Of a stretch of 64,000 nucleotides of DNA, positions 10,223-20,520 are shown piece after piece. Below the pieces are notes generated by a model that was given only the letters and a program-made list of their open reading frames with translations, was not told the DNA's origin and searched no databases. The stretch covers positions 4,807,646-4,871,645 of the forward strand of contig OZ007514.1 in NCBI GenBank assembly GCA_963931865.1. The letters run 5' to 3'. Numbering within the stretch: position 1 is the stretch's first letter; each line of letters opens with the position of its first letter. Source of the stretch: Axinella damicornis (taxonomy: Eukaryota > Porifera > Demospongiae > Axinellida > Axinellidae). A program made the position numbers and the translations under genes.

Positions 10223-11278
10223 GCACCCCGCGGTGCACCCCAGAGGAGGGAGTGCAAGCTTACGGAGGTTCGTATTCGTATTGGTTGATTTCAGGGGGTC
10301 ATAGCTCCAAAGCTGATGGGGTGGTCACAATACTTCCACACAGTCATCTTTATAAACCTCCATCTTTGTTGTATCCAGTGGTGTAAGTCTCGTGTCCATA
10401 GCATGTAGCGTTCTCGAGATATGGCAGCATTCACCCATATCTCGAACATGCTTGACTTCAGGGGCTCATAGCTCCAAATCTGATGGGGTTGTCACCCTAT
10501 GATGTGGCTATTTTCCGAAAGTCCAGAGATGGGGCTTTCATCTGGCGCAGGTCCGATCATCATAGCACCCTGCGTTCGTGCACTACAGGCGCTTGAATCT
10601 GACCATCTTGAGACGCTTCAAGCTAGACCCGACTTTACAGCGTTCTCACACAAAGACGGGAGCAGTTTCAACAGTCTTGATAGCTATATAGACTCTTGAC
10701 CGTCAGAAATACACATATCTCCAAGGATAAGTCGTTCCCATGAACACATCTTGGAACAGCAGGGATGTAGCTAGGATTTGGAGACTGGGGAGGCACGGAG
10801 TTCTCAGCACGCGTGAAGTGCGCGGTGTAATATTTTCGAGCTAATTAATTATTCATGAGTTAATCTGCAGTGCGCGCAAACAGTTGCTCTCGAAATGCTA
10901 CAGCAATATGCCGGTGCCCTGACTGCCCCAGACTTGCAGCACTATCTGCGTTAAGAGTATACGCCGGCTCATGGTCAGCCTAGCTCCTGTCTCTGTCATC
11001 AGATCGAATGCACATCGTACGCGGAGTGTGCGAGACTCCGGACACGCGCGTCATTATCCAGAAAAGCGAGGAGGCAACTGCCTCCTTTGCCTCATTGCTA
11101 GCTACGCCCATGAACAGTCAGTGCCAAACTCTGCTTCTCGAAGCCGTCTGACATGGCTATTTCGTTACACGGAAATCGCATAACTCCGAGTTCATAACGA
11201 ATACTACCGGAAGAGGTAACGGACGAATACGAACGTCCGTAAGCTTGCACTCCCTCCTCTGGGTGCACCCCTTGGGGA
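10223..11278. mobile_element. element with about 58-bp terminal inverted repeats
   Basis: The left end (10223-10281) contains CCAGAGGAGGGAGTGCAAGC and TTACGGAGGTTCGTATTCG. The same sequence appears inverted at 11221-11278. The interior has paired phrases such as TAGCTCCAAAGCTGATGGGG, repeated once with small changes, and no transposase-like frame. Non-autonomous DNA transposon; class unknown. Confidence 0.65.
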
Positions 11279-11940
11279 TTTTGGCATCCCGTTACGATAC
11301 AGCTGGACGTATACCAGCGAATCAAAGCTATAAGCATTGCTGAACCTATAGTGACCTTATCAGAAGGTGTCAGTCATGGAAAATGTTTTTGAAGAAGCTT
11401 GCAATGCGCTACTAGTCACAATAACAGAGGATGGCGGAGATCGAACTTGGAACGGCGGACGGTTCGGATGAGATCAAGGTCTACGATGAAGTATTTAGCC
11501 AGCGGAAAATACCCCGAAACAGCGACGAAGGTTGAGAAAGGTGTCATTCGGAAACAAGCAAAAAAGTTTCTGCTTGTTGATGGCGTCCTACACTCTACAA
11601 GCAAACCTCTTCCTAGCTTCCTGTATATAATGATGCAGTTTCAGTTTATACTTTATTCCATTGTGTAATAAAATTAATAGACTATAATATCTGCATACTG
11701 AAACAATTAATTTTTCAATAGTAATAATTTCTAATAAATCAGTAACTGACATGTTGATGAAAGTTTGTGTGAGGGTGCCATATTCCCTAGGGAATACATG
11801 TATGACACCCCCTTGACAAGAGAGTGCCAACCATGCAGTAAAGTTTAACAATAATTTCTTGCAATCACTAGCCTACTACTTTACATACATCAGTTTATGT
11901 TCCCCCTATATTGAGCCACAAGTGCAAAAAAGGGCAGCAC
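11279..11940. other. A/T-rich spacer
   Basis: No gene or element recognised. A CCTAGGGAATA-type palindrome occurs near 11789. Confidence 0.4.
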
Positions 11941-12599
11941 ATAAACCTAAGCCTTTATGACAACTTAATATTCATCTTCGAGTGTTTTCCTGGCCAAGAA
12001 GACTCCTAGTGTCGTGAAAAACCGTCGCGAAAAGTACCGCACCAGAAAGTCGCCATACCGCAAAAATCCAGGGGGATTCTTCACAAGGCGCTGGAACTGC
12101 CCACTCAATAACTTAACTATGGCTTCATCTGCGACGCATTTGTACGCATGCGTGAGGGCAACTTTGAACTTTGAACTCAAAATTGTGCCGAGTGATTGCT
12201 ATAGTATAGTATGCTGCTACAAAATGAGGTAAACAAGTGTAAAAAACGTTTAAATGTATAGAGATGTAGGGATAGCAGAAGAGGAAGTGTTTTACACCAT
12301 GTGGGAGAGACCTCCAGGCCAGGAGAGGCACTGTTTACACCCAACCTGATACCAAGTAGCCCATGCACCCACTCATTACCCCGCGCGCGCATGTGCGAAG
12401 CGGGGGGTTTTTTTCTATTTTTTTTCTATGAAACTTTATGCATGCATAAGGCATAGGATACATAATAGCATATGCTAAATAGAAATGTACCCTGTTAATA
12501 TAATAGCTAAGTATAACAATCCAACCAGGGAAAAGTAGTGCATAATATATATGGTAATTAAAGAACAGCAACGAACTAATTACAAATGTATAGTGATAT

Positions 12600-13053
12600 A
12601 TTACATAAATACTCTAACGGATGTCTTAAATGAGTTCAAGGAAGGTGCCGTCACTACCTCCTCAGGGAGACAGTTCTAGGTATGGACAGATTCTGGTATG
12701 AATGAGTTCCTGGACGATGTTGTTCGACAAAAGGGCTGTTGTAACAGTACGGACCTTGAGGAGTGAGAATGATTAGTGTTGGCAACCACAATACCGGGAG
12801 GGAAATAGCACATGTTATTTATAATTTTAAACAGGTGGCACAGTTTCAAGTGGAGACGTCGATTTTCAAGTGAGAGTATATTACCCCAATTCAATAGCTC
12901 TGAGTAGCCATAATCCCACTGTTTAGAGCATACACGTAGTGCGAACTTTTGAACACTTTCTAAAGAATTGATGTCTCTCAAAAGGTGCGGGTCCCAAACA
13001 GGTGCAGCATACTCCGTATGTGGGCGAATTAGTGATAAATACAGTTGAAGCAA
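12600..13053 (-). pseudogene. 3' end of a non-LTR retrotransposon (RT C-terminal region)
   Basis: The minus strand encodes LYLSLIRPHTEYAAPVWDPH, then DINSLESVQKFALRVC, the region that follows the RT domain in CR1/Jockey-type elements. It ends about 125 codons later. Just past that frame, WNCLPEEVV and LNSFKTSVRVFM in a neighbouring phase complete the usual C-terminus, showing one frameshift. The copy is truncated at its 5' end near 13053, the normal outcome of incomplete reverse transcription. Confidence 0.8.
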
Positions 13054-13059
13054 AGTGGT

Positions 13060-14330
13060 TTACTGTCTGAGTAATGATAATATCTGTTTTGTCCGTCAGT
13101 CAGTCGTCTGTCTGTATGGTGAAAAATTGAAATCTCGCCACATAGACCCTCATAAACCATCGAAAGGGAGTCAAACAATAGCAAATAGCAAAAAACTGCT
13201 CTATGTGTACCTGACTGAAGTCAAAGGCACTTCGTTTCGCTGTATTTCGGTTATTTCCTACTTTTCATAACTATTTATAACATTGGCTCCACCTCTTCGT
13301 CCCATCCAGAACAGAACACGTAGTGCATTTGGAAACTTCATGCTTCGAGATGACCGCTAGAAAATAGTACTTTCCCACGATTTATGTACTTCACAGACAT
13401 CGTGGCTATTGTTTAGGCTGTTTTTCCAGCTATTTCCTATTATTCCTAACATTTGGCCCCACCTCTTCAACTTCATGCAATATGCACGTTGTTGTATATA
13501 CGGTAAGCGGTCACTCCCACACATTGGATATGGCCGGCCATACACGAACACAGTATACGCGATAGCACCTGTTCGTCAGTGTTCAATGCTCATCGGCAGA
13601 AATGCCACGTCGATTGTAGCTGCACTGTATCCTGTAGACGTTCCGCGCGGGGTATGTGTTCTATGAACACCTGTAGTCTGTTAAAGGTACTTATGCATGG
13701 GATCCAATCATCTTTGCTATTCACAAGTACGTACAGTGCCTAAAATGTAATACTACCCACAGGGCTGTAGGAAGCAAAAAAAAACCTGTCCGGCCAATAT
13801 TATAATTACACGCTGCTGAAAGTAGTGCATAGAGGTGTGTAGTGCTGATCAGTCCGCACAAAGCGTGGAAACATTTTTTTACTTCATTTTTCAGTTATCA
13901 GGATGGGCTCTCGTGGCACCTTCGTGCTCTTGCACTGCAAGCCCACGTGGTGTATAGACATCAAGTTAACCTTTGTACTAGACTTACAAAGGTTTCTATT
14001 AATAATGACATCATTACTTTATACTTATAAGAAACTGGGTAACAGGAAATTGTGTGCATGCATGCAATTATAGCAGTACATAGTGCCCAACCTGGCTTTA
14101 CCACTGACAGTCATTCTGGACTGCAGTGAGTAAAAATCTTGGTTTTATCACTGCCCACATTAATTTTAGTTTATCACTGCCCAAATGGGCAGTGATACCC
14201 CCATATTTTAGGAACTTGCTAAGGGTCAGGCAGACCCTGCAACTGCTGGACCAATGTTTGTTGTATACAGGAATGGTGCCTGAAAAAGTGAGCAGATGTG
14301 ATCTCAGAGGTCCTCACAAGGGCGTACCTT
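13060..14330. other. spacer
   Basis: I find no coding region with family features. TTTTTCAGTTATCAGGATGG and CTCGTGGCACCTTCGTGCTC near 13880-13930 resemble sequence inside the MITE at 7120-7170, so a fragment of that element lies here. TATCACTGCCCA-type inverted words occur at 14143-14200. Confidence 0.45.
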
Positions 14331-14338
14331 GACTGCCC

Positions 14339-14625
14339 CTGTATTCATGCTTGTGTTTGATTTATTTGCTAAGCTGGCGGCTACCTTCATCTCATGCACT
14401 TGGCACCATATTGATTGTCATGTGCAGAACAGCTGTGAGACTGAAACAAGGGTCGCAAGTTTGTCAACCATCTGCAGCTGTTCATCAAAAGTGCTGGAAG
14501 TGCTACCATTCTCTATCCACTCATTTAGCAACCTTGTTTACTATGTAATTATGATTAGTAGCGAACATCCACGTACAAGAGAATATTCAAGGCTCAAGAG
14601 GATGAGCCCCTAGTTTTACGATGAC
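14339..14625 (+). pseudogene. broken copy of the adjacent GPCR gene
   Basis: The stretch aligns with 15590-16030 of the intact receptor gene: TTTGCTAAGCTGGCGGCTAC, ATATTGATTGTCATGTGCAG, AGCTGTGAGACTGAAACAAG, TATCCACTCATTTAGCAACC and CAAGAGGATGAGCCCCTAG. It covers the fifth and sixth helices and a piece of the tail. Internal deletions, frameshifts and no start make it a relic of a tandem duplication. Confidence 0.8.
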
Positions 14626-14979
14626 GAAGAAGTATATACAGAGATTATAAGAGTGCCTGGCTGGAGTATTTTTATACTGGTCAAGCTATTTTCATTTGGC
14701 CATGCAGCTGCTTTGAAGTTTTTCGTATGCAATGTCACCCGCATACTTCGCACTGGGGGTTGCATGAGATAACAGACATTGTGGCAGTGGAGCTCGAGGA
14801 GTCTAATGTGCAAGGACATTCCGTTGCTATATAGAGTATTGGGTGCTTAGAAGAAGCCGCAGGCGCTTGGCGCGCGCGATGATGAATAATATTATAGACG
14901 GCGTGCGCCAATATAACGCTATTCATCTGTCACGTGTATTCCCTGGAATGCAGTCTTTGACCAGGTCAGTGCTGCATGC

Positions 14980-16083
14980 ATGATGGACGAGGCAAGAGGC
15001 ATCGATCTGGTTGGTAGTGGTCAGTTCAGTGGAAGTGGCAGCAACTGCCCTAAATTCAGTGCTGAGGAACAGAAATCTTGGACGCTGGGAGCCATCATTG
15101 TTTCCTCTGCTAGTACTGTTGCCTGCATTTTGGCCGTCATCCTCATCCTGGCTTTCAAGGGACACAAGAGATTTGTCTATCGACTCACACTGTATCTGGT
15201 GGTTGCAGCTCTGCTAGAAGCAGTTGTGTCAGTACTTGAAGTAGTACCAGTGTACCACAATGGCACCGTCGTGGCTGTGAGGGAAGGGTTTGAGGACTTC
15301 TGTGCTGCTAGTGGTTTCTTGCTTGAGGTTTCAGTATGGATACCCAGATTAGTCATCTGTTGGATTGTTTTGTATCTTTTAATGGTGTTGGTGTTCAACC
15401 ACAGCACCGAAGTGGTCAAATGGAAGTATGAAGTGTGTGGTCTTGCTGTGGTGTTGATTCTTCCTCCATTGATCAGTTGGGTCCCATTTGTGAAGGGCAT
15501 GTATGGTTTGTCACAAGGAGGGTGCTGGATCAAAACTTCTGAGAGTAACTGCTTGTATGACGATGTAGGTTTGGCGTTCATGTTCGTATTTGATTACGGT
15601 CCTCAACTGTTTATTTGCTTGGCTACCGTCATCTCATTTGGAACCATATTGATCGTCATGTGCAGAAGAGCTGTGAGACAGGAACAAGGGTTTTGTCGAT
15701 CATCTGTTCATCAAAAGGGCCTTAAGGAAGTCCTACCATTGCTTCTCTACCCACTCATTTACCTTGTGTTATGGGCAACAATTGTCGCAACTCGTATTTA
15801 TGATGTAGAGAGAGTGCGCCGACAGGAAAGAAATTCAAGGGTCACATGGTTGATGTACAGTATAGCTGTATACTCTGAAAGACTGTTTGTACCTTTGATT
15901 TGTCTGCTCTATTTGAGCGTAATGTGTTGCAAAAAGAAAAAGACTACACATGCTCTGACTACCAGTACATCGTTTGTTGTTCCCAATGAATTCGCAGATC
16001 AAGAGAATGAGCCCCTGGTTATACGAGGACAAAGAACCGAGATACAGTCTAAGGAGTACAAAAGTATATTTGAGGGAGTTTAG
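14980..16083 (+). CDS. seven-transmembrane receptor, cAMP-receptor/GPR157-like
   Basis: An intronless 367-residue frame with seven hydrophobic segments at about 36-59, 66-88, 113-139, 151-171, 197-227, 249-270 and 289-316. Cys108 at the top of helix 3 and Cys182 in the second extracellular loop (QGGCWI) can form the standard disulfide. The GCWI-type motif and the Pro placement in helices 4 and 6 recall Dictyostelium cAMP receptors and GPR157-like proteins rather than rhodopsin-type receptors; no DRY is present. The N-terminus is short and has NGT/NHS glycosylation-type sequons further in. The tail is about 50 residues with a CCKKKK palmitoylation-like patch. Ligand unknown. The broken tandem copy upstream suggests a local gene family. 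ATG-ATG at the start leaves one codon of uncertainty. Confidence 0.8.
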   Translation: MMDEARGIDLVGSGQFSGSGSNCPKFSAEEQKSWTLGAIIVSSASTVACILAVILILAFKGHKRFVYRLTLYLVVAALLEAVVSVLEVVPVYHNGTVVAVREGFEDFCAASGFLLEVSVWIPRLVICWIVLYLLMVLVFNHSTEVVKWKYEVCGLAVVLILPPLISWVPFVKGMYGLSQGGCWIKTSESNCLYDDVGLAFMFVFDYGPQLFICLATVISFGTILIVMCRRAVRQEQGFCRSSVHQKGLKEVLPLLLYPLIYLVLWATIVATRIYDVERVRRQERNSRVTWLMYSIAVYSERLFVPLICLLYLSVMCCKKKKTTHALTTSTSFVVPNEFADQENEPLVIRGQRTEIQSKEYKSIFEGV

Positions 16084-16269
16084 TTTCAGCTTAGATGCTG
16101 CGTGGTAGCATTATATGTTGTACATGTACATTCTCCGAGATTAATTAGGTGTGAATGGCTAACTTCTGTACTCTATAGGATAGCTGTATACCTTGCGTTG
16201 CATGATGTGTTAGTTGTTATAATTAGTCAAATTAATCTCGCGGTAAGTAGCTACTAGCGCACAAATTCA

Positions 16270-16560
16270 CTATGGGCAAGTGGAAGGAAATGCATGCACA
16301 TTTTGTGCCAGGCTTGTGTACCGCTTGCACACTGCGGTGTGCAAGCACGGACTTACATCTATAATACTTGCCCACTGCTGTGCACAAGCAGGGACTAACT
16401 TGCCGACTGCATACTGTGCACAACCAATTCACAGGCAGGCCGAGACTGGCGATCGAGTCATGCATGCATGATGATTGTGCATGCACTTTCTGGCTTGTGC
16501 ACCACTTGCCCGTGCACTGTGATAGTGCACCTCTTGTGCACACACTTGCAGAGATATCAG
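16270..16560. repeat. short palindromic and direct repeats rich in TGCAC
   Basis: Contains the perfect palindrome GCTTGCACAC-TGCG-GTGTGCAAGC near 16325. Two direct copies of a TGCATGCAC-to-GTGCACCGCTTGC-type phrase lie at about 16290-16330 and 16478-16520. No coding support. Confidence 0.5.
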
Positions 16561-17462
16561 TATAATTTTCAAACGTCTAATAGTATGTGTACCCTCATCA
16601 TAGCTAATAATTGCATGTACTTCATCAGATCTTAAGCTTGCTTTTGTGCAGCTACATGTACTATTGTATAGCTATAAAAACAATATTGTATCAAGTGGCA
16701 AGCAGTTCAACCTATACATGACTAGATAAGTATACTGGTTTCATCGTACATATACTCTACTACAGGAGCTTATGAGCACCTCGAAGCTATATATATAGAG
16801 CTCGAGTCTGTTTCAGAGAAATTGATTCATGATCGCGGGTTATGCTATACATGAAGATGTACAAATTAATGTGGTGTAGCTAGCTACAGATTGAAGCCCA
16901 CAAGGGTCAACTATACTTTATAGACACTTCACCTCCACTGCACATTTAATTAATTGATATTGTGATTCACTTTCATTATTTGCGCTCTTCAATTCATCGT
17001 GCCACTGCACTCGTCCATGGACACTTGTACTTCCATATAGCAGGTAGCTACACACGTTCAGAAATTCATTTCCATTGCACCCTCCACTGCACACTTGCAT
17101 GCATGTACGATATTCACTTCCATTGCACTCTTCCATTGAGTGCACTGTCGAAACTCTGCGTGCAATTCGCATGCCCCTTATAAACAATGTTCAAAAACCA
17201 TGAGTACGTATACATCCCTTTATTTTGTATTTAATTGTTCAGGTCTCAGACTCGGTCTACAGCAGTTGTCGCACGTGCTGTGGTACTCCAAGGGCCAGGA
17301 TACTGACTGTGAAATGGAAGAGTACATAAATTATTATTATGTGCAATGAAAATGAAGTGCCAATGAAGTTGAAGTATATAGTAACCCACACTTGTGGGCT
17401 GGCTTCCATGTAGATAATTTCTTGTCCGCATATAGCTGTACGTTTGAACATAAAAGGATCAA

Positions 17463-17496
<34 letters not shown>

Positions 17497-18329
17497 GCTT
17501 GCAATTAACATTAAAATTTTCAAAACGAATCTCCATGCAGCAGGTACTATAATTAGAACGTTGCTAGTTAGCGGAAGCATTTCAAAGGATTCTTTTCACG
17601 TGTTGCCATAAAATTTGCACAGCTATAGCTCCATCAATATTTAGCAAAGCCATAAGCTGCATCATAATTAGCTAGCTCTTCCCACGTTCTATTACCTGCT
17701 CTTATCACCCACGATTCACAGTGCACGTGGTTGTTCATACTGAGCCTCAGCCACTGCTGTGAGTGAAATGAGGGTAATTTGCATGTAGCAGGTGTAAACT
17801 CATTGTTTTAAGGAGCATCAATGTATTCTTCAGCTTGTAAACATGCGTACATAGATAAGGATGTTCATCCTCCAAACTGCCATATAGGACTCCATGCACT
17901 GAAGCCATCCTAAGTACAATTTTGTGATTCTAACCAGTTTCACTCAGTAACGAGTACCGGTAGCATTCGTGATTATCACTCTATCGGAACAAGTACTGGT
18001 ATTCAAGGCAATGCTCTAGCAGAAAAGTCATGTTTTCTAGGGGCCTAAGGATTTTGATGATCAAGTTCGGACACCGACATGCATGCTGTTTGCACCCTTG
18101 GGTACACCGACCCACTTCGCCCTGTCCCACTCTTTCTACTCACACAGAACCTACATGCAGACGTGACATCATGAAGCTGACAGTCTCACGACGATATATG
18201 CGTCGTGGTGGTTAAAGGGTTAACATTATTCAGTCAAAAGGAACAGTATACAGCCTTGCACATACAGTTGCCATAAAATAAACCATTCTGGTGACAATAA
18301 TTGCAAAAGTCCGCAACATTGTGAAGACC
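16560..18329. other. spacer downstream of the GIGYF gene
   Basis: No gene recognised. It holds a G run of about 33 bases (17463-17495), a CTTCCATTGCAC/CACTTCCATTGCA repeat patch at 17030-17140, and otherwise unremarkable A/T-rich DNA. The polyadenylation site of the minus-strand GIGYF gene should lie in 18000-18329; TTTATT at about 18277-18282 (AATAAA on the minus strand) is a candidate signal. Confidence 0.45.
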
Positions 18330-20520
18330 TCACAGCGCATCTCGGACACTCTGAATCTCCCCCATGTTGGGCCTTTCAGCTGCGTTCACCGTAAACCCCA
18401 ACATTGCTGCCGGATTCACTTTCTGCATCTTTTTCTTCTTCTTCTTGCTGGATCTGGAGCTCCCCCCTCCTTCGTCACCGGTCCTACTCTCTCCGCTGGT
18501 GGTCTCCTGTCTCCCTCTCGGATCCATCTGGTCTGCACCGCTGTAGCTACCTGCTTTCTCTCTGGATTTTGACTTCTTTGACTGCAGGTAAAGTGAGGTA
18601 CACATCAATTCAGTGGTGTGCGGTGGTGCACCAGTAGAGTGAGAGTCTCTAGTGTTCAGCATAAGAGCATACAGTACCGCTCACGAGCAACTTGTCAGTA
18701 TGTGTGCTCGTGAGCGGTACTGTATGATGGCACAATAGAGAGCATAATAATGGAAAGATCTGACTTAGTTGATGCTTTTGGTTTATCTACGATCGAACAG
18801 CTAGAACTAGTCTGACTGTCAATGTCTACTTCAGGTACAGGGCTAATTTCATGCCGGTCTTCCAAGTTTACTTAGTGACACTAGCAGGTAAGACATGTAC
18901 CTGGTGTGCTCATGAATGATATTACTATGGGCATTGTGGGGGTGAGCGTGAGCACGTGCACATGACTGTCATTCGAATGCGACTGAAAATAGCACAATCT
19001 CAGGCCAGGACATCATGGACATGCGATGGCTTGAAGCACTCTCCTCGTCTTCATGACATGCTCTAGCCCCTCACCACGCTCTATACTCTCCATCCTTATA
19101 CAGTAAGGCCTTGTTGAGGTAGACTGTTCACAGTTCGTGCCTCAGTCAGACAGGCTCCGGCTCCAAGTCGAGGTTGTTGCAATGAGTCATTTGTGATTTG
19201 AATTGAACCCCCTGGGAGCCATCAGCGTTTGCTGTCTGCTCAGTATTCCTTCAGATTCAGATTCAGATTCAGAACATGCAAAATACGAGTACAAGTGATT
19301 TACGGCATGACGTACGATACATGGAAAATTCACAGCAAACTCGTCTATGTGGGGCTCGCTCACGTTCGCCCCAATGAATGAGCATTACATGAGCATAATT
19401 AGCAAACTTGGAAGCATAATAAAAGCAGTTAGGGCCTACTATTGGTGCACTGCCCATGGGTGCTCTTCTGTGAGACAACAGTACAATTAGTCCTACAGCT
19501 TGGGTAGACTCCTACAATGCATGAACATATGAGCCCATGGCCAGGTACATGTGGAAGCCCAAACCTGGAGGATTTCTAACCTTCCAATGGGCAAACATCA
19601 AAACTTTGGAGATCAACCGTAATGTACGCACAGTGGAGAAATAATAATTACTGCTCTATGCTCCAACCTGATGCTGTGATGGTGGCCTCAACTTCTGCCG
19701 CTTCTCCAGAAACTGCTTGGCAAAGTTGTGGGCGTCTCTGGTCTCCCCAAGATAGGACTTGATGTAGTCGTGCACCTCAAACACCGATTCCACTTCCAGG
19801 AGAAAACTGATGAACGTTGCAGCTAGAGTATCACAAAATCACAAGTAAAACTTTGAAGCCAGAGTTATAGTCGACTGCAGTTGCGTTTGAACACTGCGTA
19901 TTGCGCGGATTATCACGGAAACTGTGTTCCGCAAATATGACACTCATGCAAAGTGTCTGCATGGCTTCCAGACAGAAAGTTCTTGCCGCACATGGTCACG
20001 CAATACGCAATGTTCAAACGCAATGGAAATTGACTGTATGACACGTCACACTGTCCATGTGGTATTCACTGTAGAGTATGCATCAAGCACCCACCCAATA
20101 TTGATCCGAAAGATGTTGCAAAGGGTTTGTAGAGTATGCATCAAGCACCCACCCAATATTGATCCGAAAGATGTTGCACAGGGTTGGAAACGAATGTATT
20201 AAGGGCCCGCAATTAAGGCTAGCTTAGCTAAACCTTGCGGGTAAGGGTCTGGCTCTACGAAACGCTGATAGAATTAAAGCATGAGCTTCGGTCACACTGC
20301 TTCCAGTGCCAAGCAAAGACTCCAATGCATTGGCAATCAAGTTATATCAGTCAGCGCCCATCCCCTGTTCAGTTACGGTAACATTCTAATGGCCCTGACA
20401 GGAATGAGTGCATACATACGTACCATCCACATCAGTGTTGAACTTCTCCAACTCCTGCTCACACCAGGTGTTGAACTCTGAGCTGGCATCATTCGATGAG
20501 AGCAAACGACGAATATTCTC
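18330..20520 (-). CDS. GIGYF: GIGYF exons 19-21: C-terminal helical region
   Basis: Exon 19 (20520-20424) gives [20 protein letters not shown]. Exon 20 (19822-19668) gives [19 protein letters not shown], then [20 protein letters not shown]. Exon 21 (18581-18330) gives [31 protein letters not shown] and the stop. These are the most conserved C-terminal parts of animal GIGYFs; the Lys run plus MGEI end is diagnostic. Confidence 0.93.

Larger units (their letters stand above)
10017..12160. repeat. dispersed repeat copy split by about 1.8 kb of inserted DNA
   Basis: The start at 10017-10108 (AGACTCGGTAGAGTCTATAT, ending in AAAAAAATCT) and the end at about 11940-12160 (CTTCGAGTGTTTTC, CGTCGCGAAAAGTACC, TTTGTACGCATGCG) match the beginning and end of a contiguous copy at 33343-33785. 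The middle is foreign sequence, including an inverted-repeat element at 10223-11278. Confidence 0.6.

Noticed and set aside
15177..15581. 134-codon minus-strand frame
   Set aside because: Shadow of the GPCR gene.
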